The position numbers and the translations under genes were made by a program. The notes beneath the pieces were generated by a model, which saw nothing but the letters and a program-made list of their open reading frames with translations, made no database searches and was not told the DNA's origin. Shown one piece after another: positions 7,914-18,640 of a stretch of DNA of 23,289 nucleotides. Source of the DNA: Gnetum montanum (Eukaryota; Streptophyta; Gnetopsida; Gnetales; Gnetaceae); assembly GCA_015680685.1 (NCBI GenBank), contig MNCI01002197.1, positions 129,218 to 152,506 on the forward strand, given 5' to 3'. Numbering within the stretch: position 1 is the first letter of the stretch; each line of letters opens with the position of its first letter.

Positions 7914-9045
7914 TTAGGTGAATAAGAGAGTAGTGATAAAAGTGATTTCCCACTTAACAAGTTTTGTCTCATGGACCCATGAAACATAATTAGCAGTTTG
8001 ATCCTCTCAATGGATCAAGTACTCATGCCTCTTTTCTCCACAAGTGTTGTAGGATTCTCTCTTCTTAAGTACAATTTCTTTCCTCTCTTGTAAAAGCCTG
8101 GACTTTTCAATATCCCCCTTCAACTCATTGATGTTGCTTTGTAATGTTTCATCATCCACCAATCCATGGTAATGCATAAGATCTACAACATTAAAGATAA
8201 AATACATATTCACATCATTTGATGAGTCAATTTTAAAAGCATTATCATTAACTTTGACATTTATCCTTAAAGTACCCATCTTCTTAGCTCTCAAATTTAA
8301 GTTAACACCTATAAATCTCTTCTTCTTCAAGTACACTCAAACAAGATCACCAACCACAAAATTGACTTCTTCTTGCTCTCATTCCTCTTAAGGACTCTTT
8401 CTTTAGCCTTTTTCTTAAGATTTGATTTCACTTGTGCATGAAGATCCCTCATCTCTTAAATAAAATTAGCCTTCTTGTTCTTGGTATTTGGAAGTCTCTC
8501 ACTCATTCTTCCTCCACCATCAAAACCATAGGGTAGATTACCTTCATGCTACTCATCATTATTAGTCTTGATCTTACTAACAATAGCATCAAAAGCTATA
8601 TTTCCTCTATCATTCACAACATAACTTATATCTTCATCACAATGATCATGATTCTAATCATTTATCTTTGAAAAAACCACTACCAAGATAAATTTAAAAA
8701 CTAGCATTCATCATACTATCATTAACATAAGAGACATTACTATCATCTACAAGGTAAAGTTTAGACTTACTTATACCTACATGGCTTCTCCTATCCACCT
8801 TTAGTTCAACTTGATCTTCAACATGTGGTTGTCCAATTTCATCAAAGCTTAAAGCTTCTAGATCCCACATATCAATTTTGAATTCCAATGGTTTCTCCTA
8901 TTCAAATGATTCTTCATCAAGTTCATACAAATTGATAAAATCATTCATACCTTTTACATGAGATATAATAGAATTCACAGCATGCACCCTAGAGAATGCA
9001 TCAACCACCACATTATCTTTTTCACTTTTATGCTTCTCCTTTGGC
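7914..9045 (-). pseudogene. Integrase C-terminus and chromodomain, core missing
   Basis: The frame begins right after VPKE with KHKSEKDNVVVDAFSR, which matches the RNase H/integrase border of gypsy pol (H-K-G-K-D-N-V-V-A-D-A-L-S-R type). A segment of about 150 residues follows (8930-8480), acidic in part, in which I see neither the H2C2 zinc finger nor a DD(35)E core. Then come the GDLV and YLKKKRF motifs and FNVVDL (about 8400-8170), typical of the integrase C-terminal domain. Last is EYLIH-stop-EDQ...SWVHETKL (about 8020-7950), which resembles a chromodomain with its Trp codon turned to TGA. One frame covers 8888 to 7914, with a shift near 8370. The chromodomain would bind histone marks and guide insertion into heterochromatin. 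Confidence 0.7.
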
Positions 9046-9330
9046 ACAAGCACTATAAAACAACATAAGGTGAAACCATGGATTCCCTCACAACATCATT
9101 TGTAAGTAACTCCTCAACTTTTCTTTGCAATTCAACTCACTAATTCTGTGCCATCTAGTATGATCTCTCATTTGGAATGGTAGCACTAGGAATGAAATCA
9201 ATCTTTTATTAGAAATTCCTAATTAGTGGTAATCCATCATATTCCCTTCAAACACGTTGGAAAATTGTTCCTTTAAGCCTAACACACTTGTTCAAAGATC
9301 TACTTGCATATGATCATGGTTGGAAGTAAT
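9046..9330 (-). pseudogene. N-terminal fragment of reverse transcriptase
   Basis: Contains IDFIPSATIPN, then VELQRKVEELL and RESMVSPY, then LVPK (about 9205-9040). These match the start of Ty3/gypsy RT, where the polyprotein enters the fingers domain (I-D-L-I-P-G-A...P-N; E-L-Q-R-Q-V-E-E-L-L; S-P-C-A-V-P...L-V-P-K-K). Several stops and a frameshift near 9065 interrupt it. The palm with the YxDD active site is not present; the sequence jumps from VPKE to the end of RNase H. This is a deletion remnant. Confidence 0.75.
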
Positions 9331-9639
9331 AATTAAAATAATCACAAAATCAAAACCAACTTCATCCTGTTCCTTAATATATTCCCTCTTCCCAAGAATA
9401 ATTAAGAAAGCATTAACTGAGCTTTGTTGTCTTACTTATTCAACTATCATTAGAATTAACTCGTCGATTCCATCAAGTCTTGTTACACTCCATATATTTC
9501 TTACTTCATTAAACTAAGCACTATTATCAAAATTCCAAGGCCTTCCAAATATTCCTTCAACACAATCAATTTATAGTAAGTCACATTTCACAACATTATG
9601 AAAACTCTCCATTTTAAATTTCAAGACACATTACTTTCT

Positions 9640-11100
9640 CATCTCTTAAGAGAAATTTCTTGAAAACCAATGTACTTTTTAGGATCTAGGATGATAATTT
9701 TTTACCAAACCCAAGCTAGCAACTACACTAGAAGAAATAATATTTTCTTGGCCTCCCCCATCAATCAAAACATGTATCCATTTCCCACTAAGCAAACATT
9801 TATCTCCAATCTAAAATGACAATTTTCTTACTAGATGGTCTCCTCTAGTCATATTTCCCATAAATATGCAAGAATTTAATTTTTGACCTTCCTTAATTTT
9901 AGGGCAATTAGGATTATCCCTCTAAAGAACTTGGCTTGATGTCTCCTCTACCTCCATGATTTGTACATCCTTAAACTTGACTGCCTTGTGAAGTGGACAT
10001 TCCCATTGCTTATATTCCCACTCTCCACATTCGAAGCACTAAATCTTGGACGAGTTGCTACATTAACCCTTGCTTCCTTTGCCTTGATCCTTCTTGGCTT
10101 TATTCTTTTCATCATTCTGTTCATCCTTCTAGTCATGGCTACCATCCCTATCTTTAGATTTTGACTTGGTTACTTTTTCATATTTATATCCCTTATCCTT
10201 TTCCTTCGAAGCTTGTTTGCTCATGTTTCCAAATCAACTAAGTTTCTTTTCTACCTTAAGTAATCAATCATAAGCCTCATCAACAATTCGAGGCCCATAG
10301 AATGACAACTCTTTCTGGAAAGTCATTTTGAGATCTCCAAGAAAGATAAAAGCTTGTTCATACTCCTTCCAATTTACCTTAGCACTATGGAATAGATAAC
10401 AAAATTCAATGTAAAATTCCTTAACTTCTTTATCTCCCTATCTACAAAATTTCATCTCCACAATTATTTCTTGTCTTTGCAAAAATTGATCAAATTTCTA
10501 TTTCAACCTATATTTCATCAAGGAACAATCCTTGATAGGTTGGCCATTTTTCCTCTTATAACTTTGGGATTCTTTTTCCCACCAAGTTGAAGCAATTCCT
10601 TCTAATATGGATTCTACAATTGGTATACATAATTGATTTGGTATCTCTTCCAACTCAAAATATTTGTTAAGTGTCTTCATTCAACTTGCAAAAGTAGTGA
10701 TGGTGTCTACATCTTTGAAAGTCTTTAGCTCCACATATGTTAGTCATGTAGCATCCCAAAATACCCTAGCAAGTCTTACTTCATCTACATGATCAAGCTT
10801 TCCATGAGAAGAAGTTGAAGATGATGATGAAACTCTTAGAGTTCTAAAATAAGGATTTGAACTCCCTACCCTTGGAATCCTAGGCTAATGTATTCTCACA
10901 CTCTCATAGCTATGATTTTCTTCCTCCTCATCAAATCTCCTTCCACTAGGGTAAGAAACTTCTTCATCAACATTTTCATGAGTAAGTGCAACATCACCAC
11001 ATGGTTGAATACAACTAGGACCTACATTATAATCTACCTTAGCATTGATCTCATCCAATCAATCAATCATCAGCTAAAAGGTAGATTTCATGCTCTTCAT
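9640..11100 (-). pseudogene. gag and protease of the chromovirus
   Basis: One frame runs from ATG at 11100 to about 9650, broken only by stops. After an acidic N-terminus (11100-10700) come WWEKESQSY and the MKYRLK region (about 10600-10500), as in the Retrotrans_gag domain (PF03732). A Lys-rich stretch and a zinc knuckle (CFECGEWEYKQWEC, 10038-9997) follow; its His is replaced by Tyr, consistent with CAT or CAC to TAT or TAC. The protease follows in frame with LIDGGGQENIISSSVV (about 9768-9721) and HPRSxKVHWF, like the I-D-G-G-S protease of plant chromoviruses, with the catalytic Asp kept at 9762. gag packages element RNA and the protease matures the polyprotein. The start at 11100 lies 60 bp inside the 5' LTR border. 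Confidence 0.8.
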
Positions 11101-11159
11101 GCTTTGATTTAGGGATTAAATTATTTTCTTTTTAGATTCATCTAAAATAGACACACTCT

Positions 11160-11372
11160 CTAAAGTATGGTTACTTTGATTTTCTTTAATCCTTCAAATA
11201 CGTCAAATACAAAAAATAAGAAAGACAAAGAATTGCTAGAAAAGAAATCTAGCATATCCACTAATCCTAGATGACAAATCAAAATTCTTACACATTCAAT
11301 AATATTTCAAAGCATGAGACTCTACAATTACATAATGATTGTCATTAATACAAGCCTCAATCAAACTAGATC
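11160..11372 (-). repeat. 5' LTR fragment of the chromovirus
   Basis: Aligns with 7216-7463 in the same orientation, sharing for example AAGACAAAGAATT, GAAATCTAGC and CTCTACAAT. Similarity stops abruptly near 11372, while the left copy seems to continue about 430 bp further to its polypurine tract. This copy therefore appears to lack its U3 part, either by deletion or by a later insertion at that point. Confidence 0.7.
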
Positions 11373-14183
11373 TCTATTGGTGACCATTTAGGACTAGAAC
11401 ACCAATGTGGAGGTGGTCTCATAGTCTCATGACCCTAGGAAGTCACAAGATCGAAGGTGTTCTTTAAACAGGATGTAGGTGCTTGCTGTTCTCTGGCAAC
11501 ACCAAGGCCCAAATACCTCCAAATAGACTTATTAGTTATAATACTTACTAAGCATGAATATGTATTTGTTGTTGCGAATGTTTTAATGGTCATGCTATGT
11601 CTGAAGTTATAATCAACCATCATAAAATAGATTTGGCTAACTTTGTCAAATACTTTGAGTTATGATAGATTCCTATTTTGTCTAGTCACTTAATATATAT
11701 AGTCCCTATAGTACGTTACTTGCAACAAATAAAATTTTACAAAAACATTTGAGCACAATTCTACCAATCTACTCCTAATTTCCCCTTGAGAGAAAGCTCC
11801 ACAAGAAAACTAGAAATAAAACAAGATTCAATGGACTTAGAAAGAGAAAGAAAAGAAAGCAGATTTGTATGAAATCTCAAAGATTTAAGCAAGATAATTT
11901 GACAAGAGGAAACACTTTGTAATAAAGCTATTTCAATTCAATCTACCTACAAATTGTTCAAACCTTCTGAGCTCAACAAGTAATTTCCTAAAGATAATCT
12001 TACTATACTACCAAAAATTGTTGCATAAACTACAAAGTATGAGTCTCTATTTTGGCTAGTTAATAGTTGTCAAAGATTGCATTCAACATAGCCTTCAAAA
12101 ATTTGACAATTTTAAGATTGAAATACCAAGGTGATACACTTTAAAACAATGAAGCTATTTCAAACATCTCAAAATACCAAAGATTTTCCTAGATTCTTTA
12201 TACTCAAAATAGGCAATTTCGTTAACACACTACTATTAAATTGCTCTTGAGGCTTTTTGCAATCATGAGCTCTTCTATGGAAAATATTAATAGGAGTCTA
12301 ATATTGTGCAAAAAAAAAGCATTAAAAGAAACCTAGGAAAAATCCCAAAATTAAATTCCAAGCACCATACTATCTAAACCATTAGCTAAGTAACTAAAAC
12401 AAAATGGGAAGAAATGAACTCATAGGATTAAAACAAAGTAGCCAAATTGATGTCTGTAGCAAGCCATCTTACAAATAATCTTCAATTATCTTTTTTCAAT
12501 CTTCTCCCTTCCTTTTTTTTCAATTCTACCTTTGAATCCTTTTTATAATGGCCTTGGGTAGTTGCAATAATCATGAAAAGTTAAGGGTATTACAAATATT
12601 AACTTATAACTAACTTAGAAGTTATAACTTCCATAATAAGTTATTAGAAATTTAAGCTATGGTGACCAAGTGTTTCCTTATTAATAAATATCATATAGAT
12701 CACCATAGGAAGTTACAAAAATTGAGAAATATATGGCAAAGATGGCAAGTGTCCCATATAAGACTACAAATATCTTAAGAATTAAACATAATTTCCTATG
12801 AAAAATAAAGTTAGATTTATCAAATGTTCATAAATATTTTTCTCTTAAGCCATAAATATTTTTCATCTTTTAAAACAATGTAATATATATATATTAAAAA
12901 TAATGTTGCTAAAGCTTCATGGCTTTCTTGCCACTTTTTCGACACATTTATACAAAATGTGTAAACAAAGCAATTGTATGTTATTCTCAAGGCTAGATAT
13001 CATGTCACTCTCTTCCCACATTTAGGAGAAAACCTACCATCTATGATGCCTTGCTACAACCTCGATGTCATCTTCTCCAAGCCAGAATAGATGCTTTCCT
13101 ACCCTTCTCAAGTGGATCCTACAACTACATCGTCATCACCTTTGTTGTCATGCTACTGTCACAACTACCATTAGTGATGGCTCTGCCTAAGCCATAGGCA
13201 TTGTTTTGGGTCATGGACTTATCTAGCCAAGAGAGGTTGCATGCTTCCTCATTGTTGTAGTCTAGTTTGACGAATTCTTCAATTCCATCTTTGTTACATG
13301 GTTTCTTTATTGATAAATTTGTGTGCCCTGCACTTGAGTTTGGGCTTAAAATTTTATTGATTTTCATATATTCATTATTCATTTCTTCTACTTTTTATGG
13401 ATGCTGTTAAATAAGAAATATTTCTTAGGGTTTCAAGATGCATTTTTGGTGTTGACAATCTAAATTTTTGTTGTTCATTTCCAAATCTTGGATGATGCTC
13501 CAATAGCTGTTAAAATATTTATGAATTTGTGAAGCTTTGTTAAGCTCTACACTCCCATGTCATTAAACTTCCAAGGCTCATGCAGTTGACAGTAAATAGT
13601 TATAATTTTTATGCAAATAATGGTATTTTATCAAATCCAGCATTTGGTGTTTTGCAACTTTGTGAAATATCTCTTGTTGCTTTGTAGCTAGCAGGTTCTA
13701 GAATATCCTTAAATAATGTTGAATAATTACGATTGCCTCCACTATGTTTCACTTGAATGAACATATATAATACTGTTGTTTTTCTCCTTTCAAAAATTTT
13801 AATTGATGATAATTAAAACCAAGCTCCACAATTGTAGAAAATAAACACCTTGCTTATTCATAAACACACTTCCATTCTACAAAGAAAGTAACTGAACTTT
13901 TTTTCTCTTTTCCTCTTGCACACTATCTTTAATTCACTAATAACATTTGGATCTTATAAAATACAAACATTAATTTAAAAAATTTTGCTCCATAGGATGG
14001 CTTCAATGTATCAACATTTCATACCTCCCATTTTAAACATAAACTTTATTAGGAACTTTTCTTTTTACATGAAAAAATGGAAATATTTTTTGAGAAAAAC
14101 TTTCATCAAACTTAGGTTTGATGAAATAAAAATCTAATTCTTAATAAAACCTAAGAAATTATATAAACAAAGCTTCAAACAAA
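11373..14183. other. AT-rich intergenic DNA, nothing firmly recognised
   Basis: About 2.8 kb without a supported gene. A short plus-strand stretch near 11540-11590 (TKHEYVFVVANV) faintly resembles the E-A-E-Y region of copia RNase H, but too little follows to call it. An open frame at 13125-13382 has no recognisable motif. A TA microsatellite lies near 12880. A short hairpin is at 14101-14126. Confidence 0.5.
14101..14126. repeat. Perfect hairpin, 11-bp arms
   Basis: TTTCATCAAAC and its exact reverse complement are separated by four bases (TTAG). It lies just beyond the end of the unrecognised minus-strand frame ending at 14184. It could fold in RNA from either strand; no role is known. Confidence 0.85.
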
Positions 14184-14936
14184 CTAATCTATAGGTGGGA
14201 AGAGAATAGTTAAAGTAACTCTCTTAGGGATTCTCATATCATGAACCCTTTCATATGTAATCTTAGTTGTGATGAATGCCTTTCTTTCCTCTTCTTGCCT
14301 ATTGGAAGTCTCAACTTGATATTCACCTTTTTCTTCCACAACTATCTTTGATTCTTTTTCATCCAGCTCTTTAGTTGCTAATTTTTTAGGTTCTCCCCAA
14401 CTAGTTTCTTCTATGTCTTGAGATAATAAATCCTCTCCCCAAGAATCATCTTTACTATACTCTCTTTGGTACTCAGCTTTAGTGGTGCATTTATGAAAGC
14501 TACCCCAAACATTAGATTATATAGAAAGTTCACCAGTGAGAAATCAAAACTCATCTAAAAGAGAAAGTAAGAAAGGGTTTTCACCAAATGTTCCATGGGC
14601 AATTGCCTTACAATAAGCTCTCAATACATGCTCTGGATGACATCCCATAACATATGGGATAAAGGCCTTCTTATTACCCAATCTCCAAGAACCATTTTTC
14701 TACCTCACACTTAAACACTTTCCTTTTTTTTCACTTAAAACTTCAATTGAAAAATGATGCATTTCCAAGAAATTTACATCTTCCTATATAGTGAAAGATA
14801 AGTTTGAAATTCCCACCAATTCTACTAACCAACCTTGCCACTTAACCAAAATTCATTTTATTCCCATCATCATATAGTTGGCTAATTCAAATTTCACTAT
14901 TTGGTTGTTGGAATTAATTCACCACTATGTAGTCAT
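14184..14936 (-). pseudogene. Unrecognised decayed frame of about 250 codons
   Basis: I do not recognise this protein. One frame persists from a possible ATG at 14936 to a stop at 14184. It has about seven internal stops, mostly TAG, TGA or TAA where Gln or Arg would fit. Visible blocks are VKWQGWLVELVGISN, NGSWRLGNKKAFIPYVMGCH, HGTFGENPFLLSLLDEF, and then a very acidic Glu/Lys-rich half. No membrane segment or signal peptide is seen. It lies about 330 bp downstream of the pol stop at 15269 on the same strand. It may be an extra gene in the env position of that element, or gag of another, otherwise lost element. Coding is inferred from frame persistence and the non-random residue make-up. Confidence 0.5.
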
Positions 14937-15268
14937 CTAACCATCACTCCCACTTAAACACCTCACAAGTAATGATTACTTGGGATATTATAAATTTAAT
15001 AATTAAACTAACATTTTAAATTTAAATATTCTCAAACTAGTACTCTAACGTATACATGTTTTTAAATACTATATAGACTCATCTAAGCATATGTATAGGA
15101 TATATATGTTATGATTGAATGTTATATAAGTCTCTATATGTATACTATATATTATATATATTACTACTAAAAGTTTATTACTTACTATATGCATAATAAA
15201 TATTATTATAGTTACCTACATATATATATTACTATACTGTATACATATATTAATTTATATATATAGAT
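14937..15268. other. TA-rich spacer downstream of pol
   Basis: Extremely AT-rich, with many TATATA runs between about 15050 and 15265. No coding sequence is seen. It may be the 3' untranslated region of the minus-strand gypsy element. I could not find its LTR here. Confidence 0.5.
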
Positions 15269-16545
15269 TTAAGTTGTGGGTAGTTGTCCAAAATAATGTT
15301 TTATATATAAAACATTATATGCAAACTGTAACTCTATCTCATTTAGCATTAATAATTTGTAAGTATCCTTCAATAATTATTTCTTGATCTAAAATGGACC
15401 AGTCCACATTGTCAAAAACTTATTTGGCTTCTTCATATTCCATAATTATACAAGATCACCAACATTAAAAGTTCTTTTTAGAGCCTTTCTATTGCGTCAC
15501 CTTTTGACTTGAGGAACATTCCTTAATAGATTATCTTCAGCTTTATCCATTTCAGCTTCTCTTTTAATGAGCAAGGTCATGAAACTTCTATCTTTATTAG
15601 TTTTTTCACTATAATTTTGCACAAAATCTAAGGCTAAACATATAATCTTGTTCATAATTCTAGTGGATAAATCATAAACCAAGTTATAGGTTGATGTTCC
15701 AATAGCCTTCTTAAATCTAATATGGTTAATCCATAATGTAGATTGTAAATAATCAATCCAATTTTCTAGATTTCCATCCATTGACTTTTTGATATAGGAA
15801 ATAAGCTTTTTATTTGTAGCTTTAGCTAAGCCATTTTCTTAAGGATAATAATTTAAAGAAGAAAATAGAAAGATGGATTTTTTCGATGCCCATGTTATAA
15901 ATTCTTTAGATTGAAAAGCTGGTCAATTGTTGGATACCAATACTTCAAGTAGATCAAAATAACTTAAAATTTGATCTTCCAAGAGCTTAATCACATCTAA
16001 TGCTAAACTTTTCCTTAGAGCATTTTCTTTAGACCATTTGGTAAAGTAATCGATAGCTGTGAGAATAAACTTATCTCCTACTCTAGATGGAGTAATTGTA
16101 CCAATGAAACCTAAACTTGATTGCTAAAATGGGCTATCTAAAATTACCGATTTTAAAGGAGCTCTAGCCTTTTTAATTTTTGGTCCATGAACTTAACATT
16201 TGTAACATCTTTGAATTTTCAAACTAATATCTTGATAATACTAGGCCAATAAAATCCATAATGAAGTATATGTTGCATATTGGACTTAGGAGATTCATAG
16301 AATAAATTAGAATGATCATGAAGTTGTTTTGAGATAGGACCAATTTGATCATTGTGAACACATTCCAACAAAATCCCTATAAAATCCTTTCTATATAAAA
16401 TTCTATATTTAACCACATATTTATTTACATTTTTGAAAAAAGCTCTTTTCTAACTTGTAGTTAAATTATATGGAACCTTTCATGTAACAAGGAATTCTAG
16501 AATCTCATCATACCAATCTTCTTCATGAATCCTTAATATGGATAT
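15269..16545 (-). pseudogene. Integrase, all three catalytic residues lost
   Basis: The N-terminal zinc-finger region (about 16390-16200) has LHDH, FYESPKS (the second His seems changed to Tyr), GFYWPSI and, after a one-base frameshift near 16232, RCYKC. The core has LGFIG where a catalytic Asp is expected (Gly at 16111), VSNN where the second Asp is expected (Asn at 15931), and NGLAKATNK where Glu is expected (Lys at 15823). The second and third sites are exactly 35 residues apart, which confirms the DD(35)E alignment. The C-terminal domain shows FNVGDLV, LW, WTGPF and KHYF, ending at a TAA at 15269. It would have inserted element DNA into chromosomes; this copy is dead. Confidence 0.85.
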
Positions 16546-18180
16546 TTATTCTTCTTTAGCCATTAACTTGGCTAATCCCATTCCTTTAATACTTTTGCAT
16601 ATTTCCAATGAAAACCTAAAACCTTGAAGCTTTATGAGCCACTTTCCTCTTTTCAATCCAATTTCATTCTGAGCTAAGAATTTTTTGATCGCAAGCTCAA
16701 TTAGCATAATATGAACTAATGAGCTTTTGAAATAATATTTGAAATGTTGAAGTGCTTTAATGACTATGAATGCTTGTTTCTCTAAATCTGAATAATTTAA
16801 TTCTATCCCTTTCAATTGATACCCCAAAAATTTGATCGATTCATCTTGACCTTCATCTTTTTGAGTTAAAATGGTAGCAACTCAATCATGTGAAGCAAAA
16901 GCATATAGCTAGAATTCTTCCTTTAATTTTAGTTTTATCAAGTAAGGAGCTTCTTGAATAGCCCTTTTAATTTCTGCTAAGGATCTCTTTGATTCTAGTG
17001 TTTTCTCTACTAGGACATCTTTCCTTAAGATATGCATTAGAGGTTTAGTAATTTCAATCAATCCAAGCATAAATTTCTTAATGAAATTTATCTTTCCAAA
17101 GAGATATCTAAGAGACCTTTTACTTGTAGGATGCTCGATATCCTATACTACTTGAATTCAGGAGTTATCTATAACAATTCCTTCTTGATAGATTACATGG
17201 CTTAGTAAACTTCTAGAATTAACCCCAAAAATACATTTCTTAGGATTTAATGAAATACCATACTCATGACATCTGTCAAAAACTTATTGAAGATGACCAA
17301 TATGATCTTCCTTCCTTTTTGAAAAGACTATGATATCATCTAAATAAACCATAATGAACTCACCTATTAAACCTTTAAAGGCTAAATCCATTACTCTTTA
17401 AAAGGTAGCTCTAGCATTTGATAATTTAAATGACATTCTTTAGTAAGTGAAAGTTCCCCACTTAGTGATAACTATTATTTTATATCTGTCACCTTTATTT
17501 ACCATGATCTGATTATAACCTAAAAAATCATCCAAAAAAGAATATACTTAACAACCTGATACTTTAATCAACATTTCATCATTTCTAAGAAGTGGGTATT
17601 TATCTTTTTTTGAAGCTTCATTCAAATTTCTGAGATCCATACAAACTCTAATATCACTATTCTTTTTTCTTACTACTACAAGGTTAGCAATCCATGTCGA
17701 ATATCAGATAGGATATATAATTTGAACTTGCAATACCTTCTTAACCTCAACTTTCATAGCTCCTTCAAATGATGGATTAAATTTCCTTTATTTTTATTTA
17801 ACTGTCTTACAACCACGTACCAAAGGAATTTTATCTATCATCACTTCTGGTCTAAAAGCTTTAAGATCATCATATGACCAAGATAAATTTTTCAAATTAT
17901 TTTTCAAGGATAATAATAGATTTTGCTTGAAAACTAAATCATTTTCCTTTGTGACATTAAACATCTTTGGTATTTCAATAGATCCAAGATTTATCACATC
18001 AAAAGCTTGATCATCTGGATTTTATATATCTTTTCCAGTCAGCAAATTTTTGCTAAATCCATGTTCATAATCAACCACCTTTTTGGAAATAGAATTTGTC
18101 TTAAACCTTGACATTGTTTTAGGTATGATTTGACCTTTTACTTCTTCCTTATTTTTCATAAACTAGAGTACTTGATCATA
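16546..18180 (-). pseudogene. Reverse transcriptase and RNase H
   Basis: One uninterrupted frame with nonsense codons only. The linker has VINLGSIEIP and LSWSYDDLKAF (about 18000-17860). RT then shows STWIANLVVVRKK, RVCMDLRNLN, FLDDFLGYNQI, and the active site YLDDIIVFSK (YLDD at 17346-17335, intact), followed by ISLNPKKC. The connection has FGKINFIKKF and KPLM. RNase H reads LTQKDEG, ELNYSDLEKQAF and GMGLAKLMA (16830-16550). Order and motifs match plant Ty3/gypsy pol. Stops fall where Gln or Arg is expected (for example FxRVMD and HLQxVFDRC), consistent with C-to-T decay. The enzyme copies element RNA into DNA in the virus-like particle. Confidence 0.9.
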
Positions 18181-18234
18181 TCTTCAAATACTTGTAAATG
18201 CTTTATGCTATCTAGTGTGATGGTTTATGTTCAT

Positions 18235-18640
18235 TCTCGATCATTACAACTTCGTAAATTTCTATCTTTTTAACATCTAATGTTGAAGCTACTTTTGCTA
18301 AGTTATCTACTATATAATTATCTTCTCTACCTATATGTATATTTTGTAGTGATGAAATTGATCCAACATTTTGCAGATAAGTTATTTATAAGGTCAAAAG
18401 AATAAACTTTTTAGCACATAATTACCTTTAATTTGTTCACAAACTAATCTTCACTCTTCCCTTATTCTTATTTCATTAATTCCTTTATCCAATGTTGTCT
18501 TAATTCCAATACACAAAGCTTCATATTCAGCCTTATTGTTCATACAAGGGAAAGATAGATGAATTGCCTTGAATAGAACTATTCCAACTCTTACACCTTT
18601 AGAGTTACAAAAACAATTAAAGTAAAGCTCCCATTTGCTC
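18235..18640 (-). pseudogene. Additional RNase H (RVT_3 type) upstream of RT
   Basis: Begins KWELYFN, where the family has the catalytic Asp of Y-F-D-G; here it is Asn (AAT at 18618-18616). Next come GVRVGIVLF, NNKAEYEAL (18540-18515) and VCEQIKGNY. After a frameshift near 18345 it has IHIGREDNYIVDNLAKVAST, matching the H-x-P-R-E-x-N-x-x-A-D-x-L-A signature of PF13456. This is a second RNase H, distinct from the gypsy-type one at 16546-16830. It lies between protease and RT. I recall plant gypsy polyproteins with this layout, but the textbook Tat position is between RNase H and integrase. Confidence 0.8.

Larger units (their letters stand above)
7216..11372 (-). mobile_element. Ty3/gypsy chromovirus remnant, internally deleted
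   Basis: Direct repeats at about 7216-7463 and 11160-11372 flank a minus-strand coding region in the order gag, zinc knuckle, protease, RT start, integrase C-terminus, chromodomain-like segment. These match plant chromoviruses. The RT palm, RNase H and integrase catalytic core are absent, so the copy could not move by itself even before the stops arose. Reading is right to left: 5' LTR at 11.3 kb, 3' LTR at 7.2 kb. Confidence 0.8.

Noticed and set aside
11500-11640. Copia RNase H fragment (TKHEYVFVVANV)
   Set aside because: The likeness covers about a dozen residues with no further copia motifs on either side, so it may be chance.
13125-13382. Minus-strand small gene of 85 codons
   Set aside because: No recognised motif, no flanking coding signal and no neighbour in the same frame.
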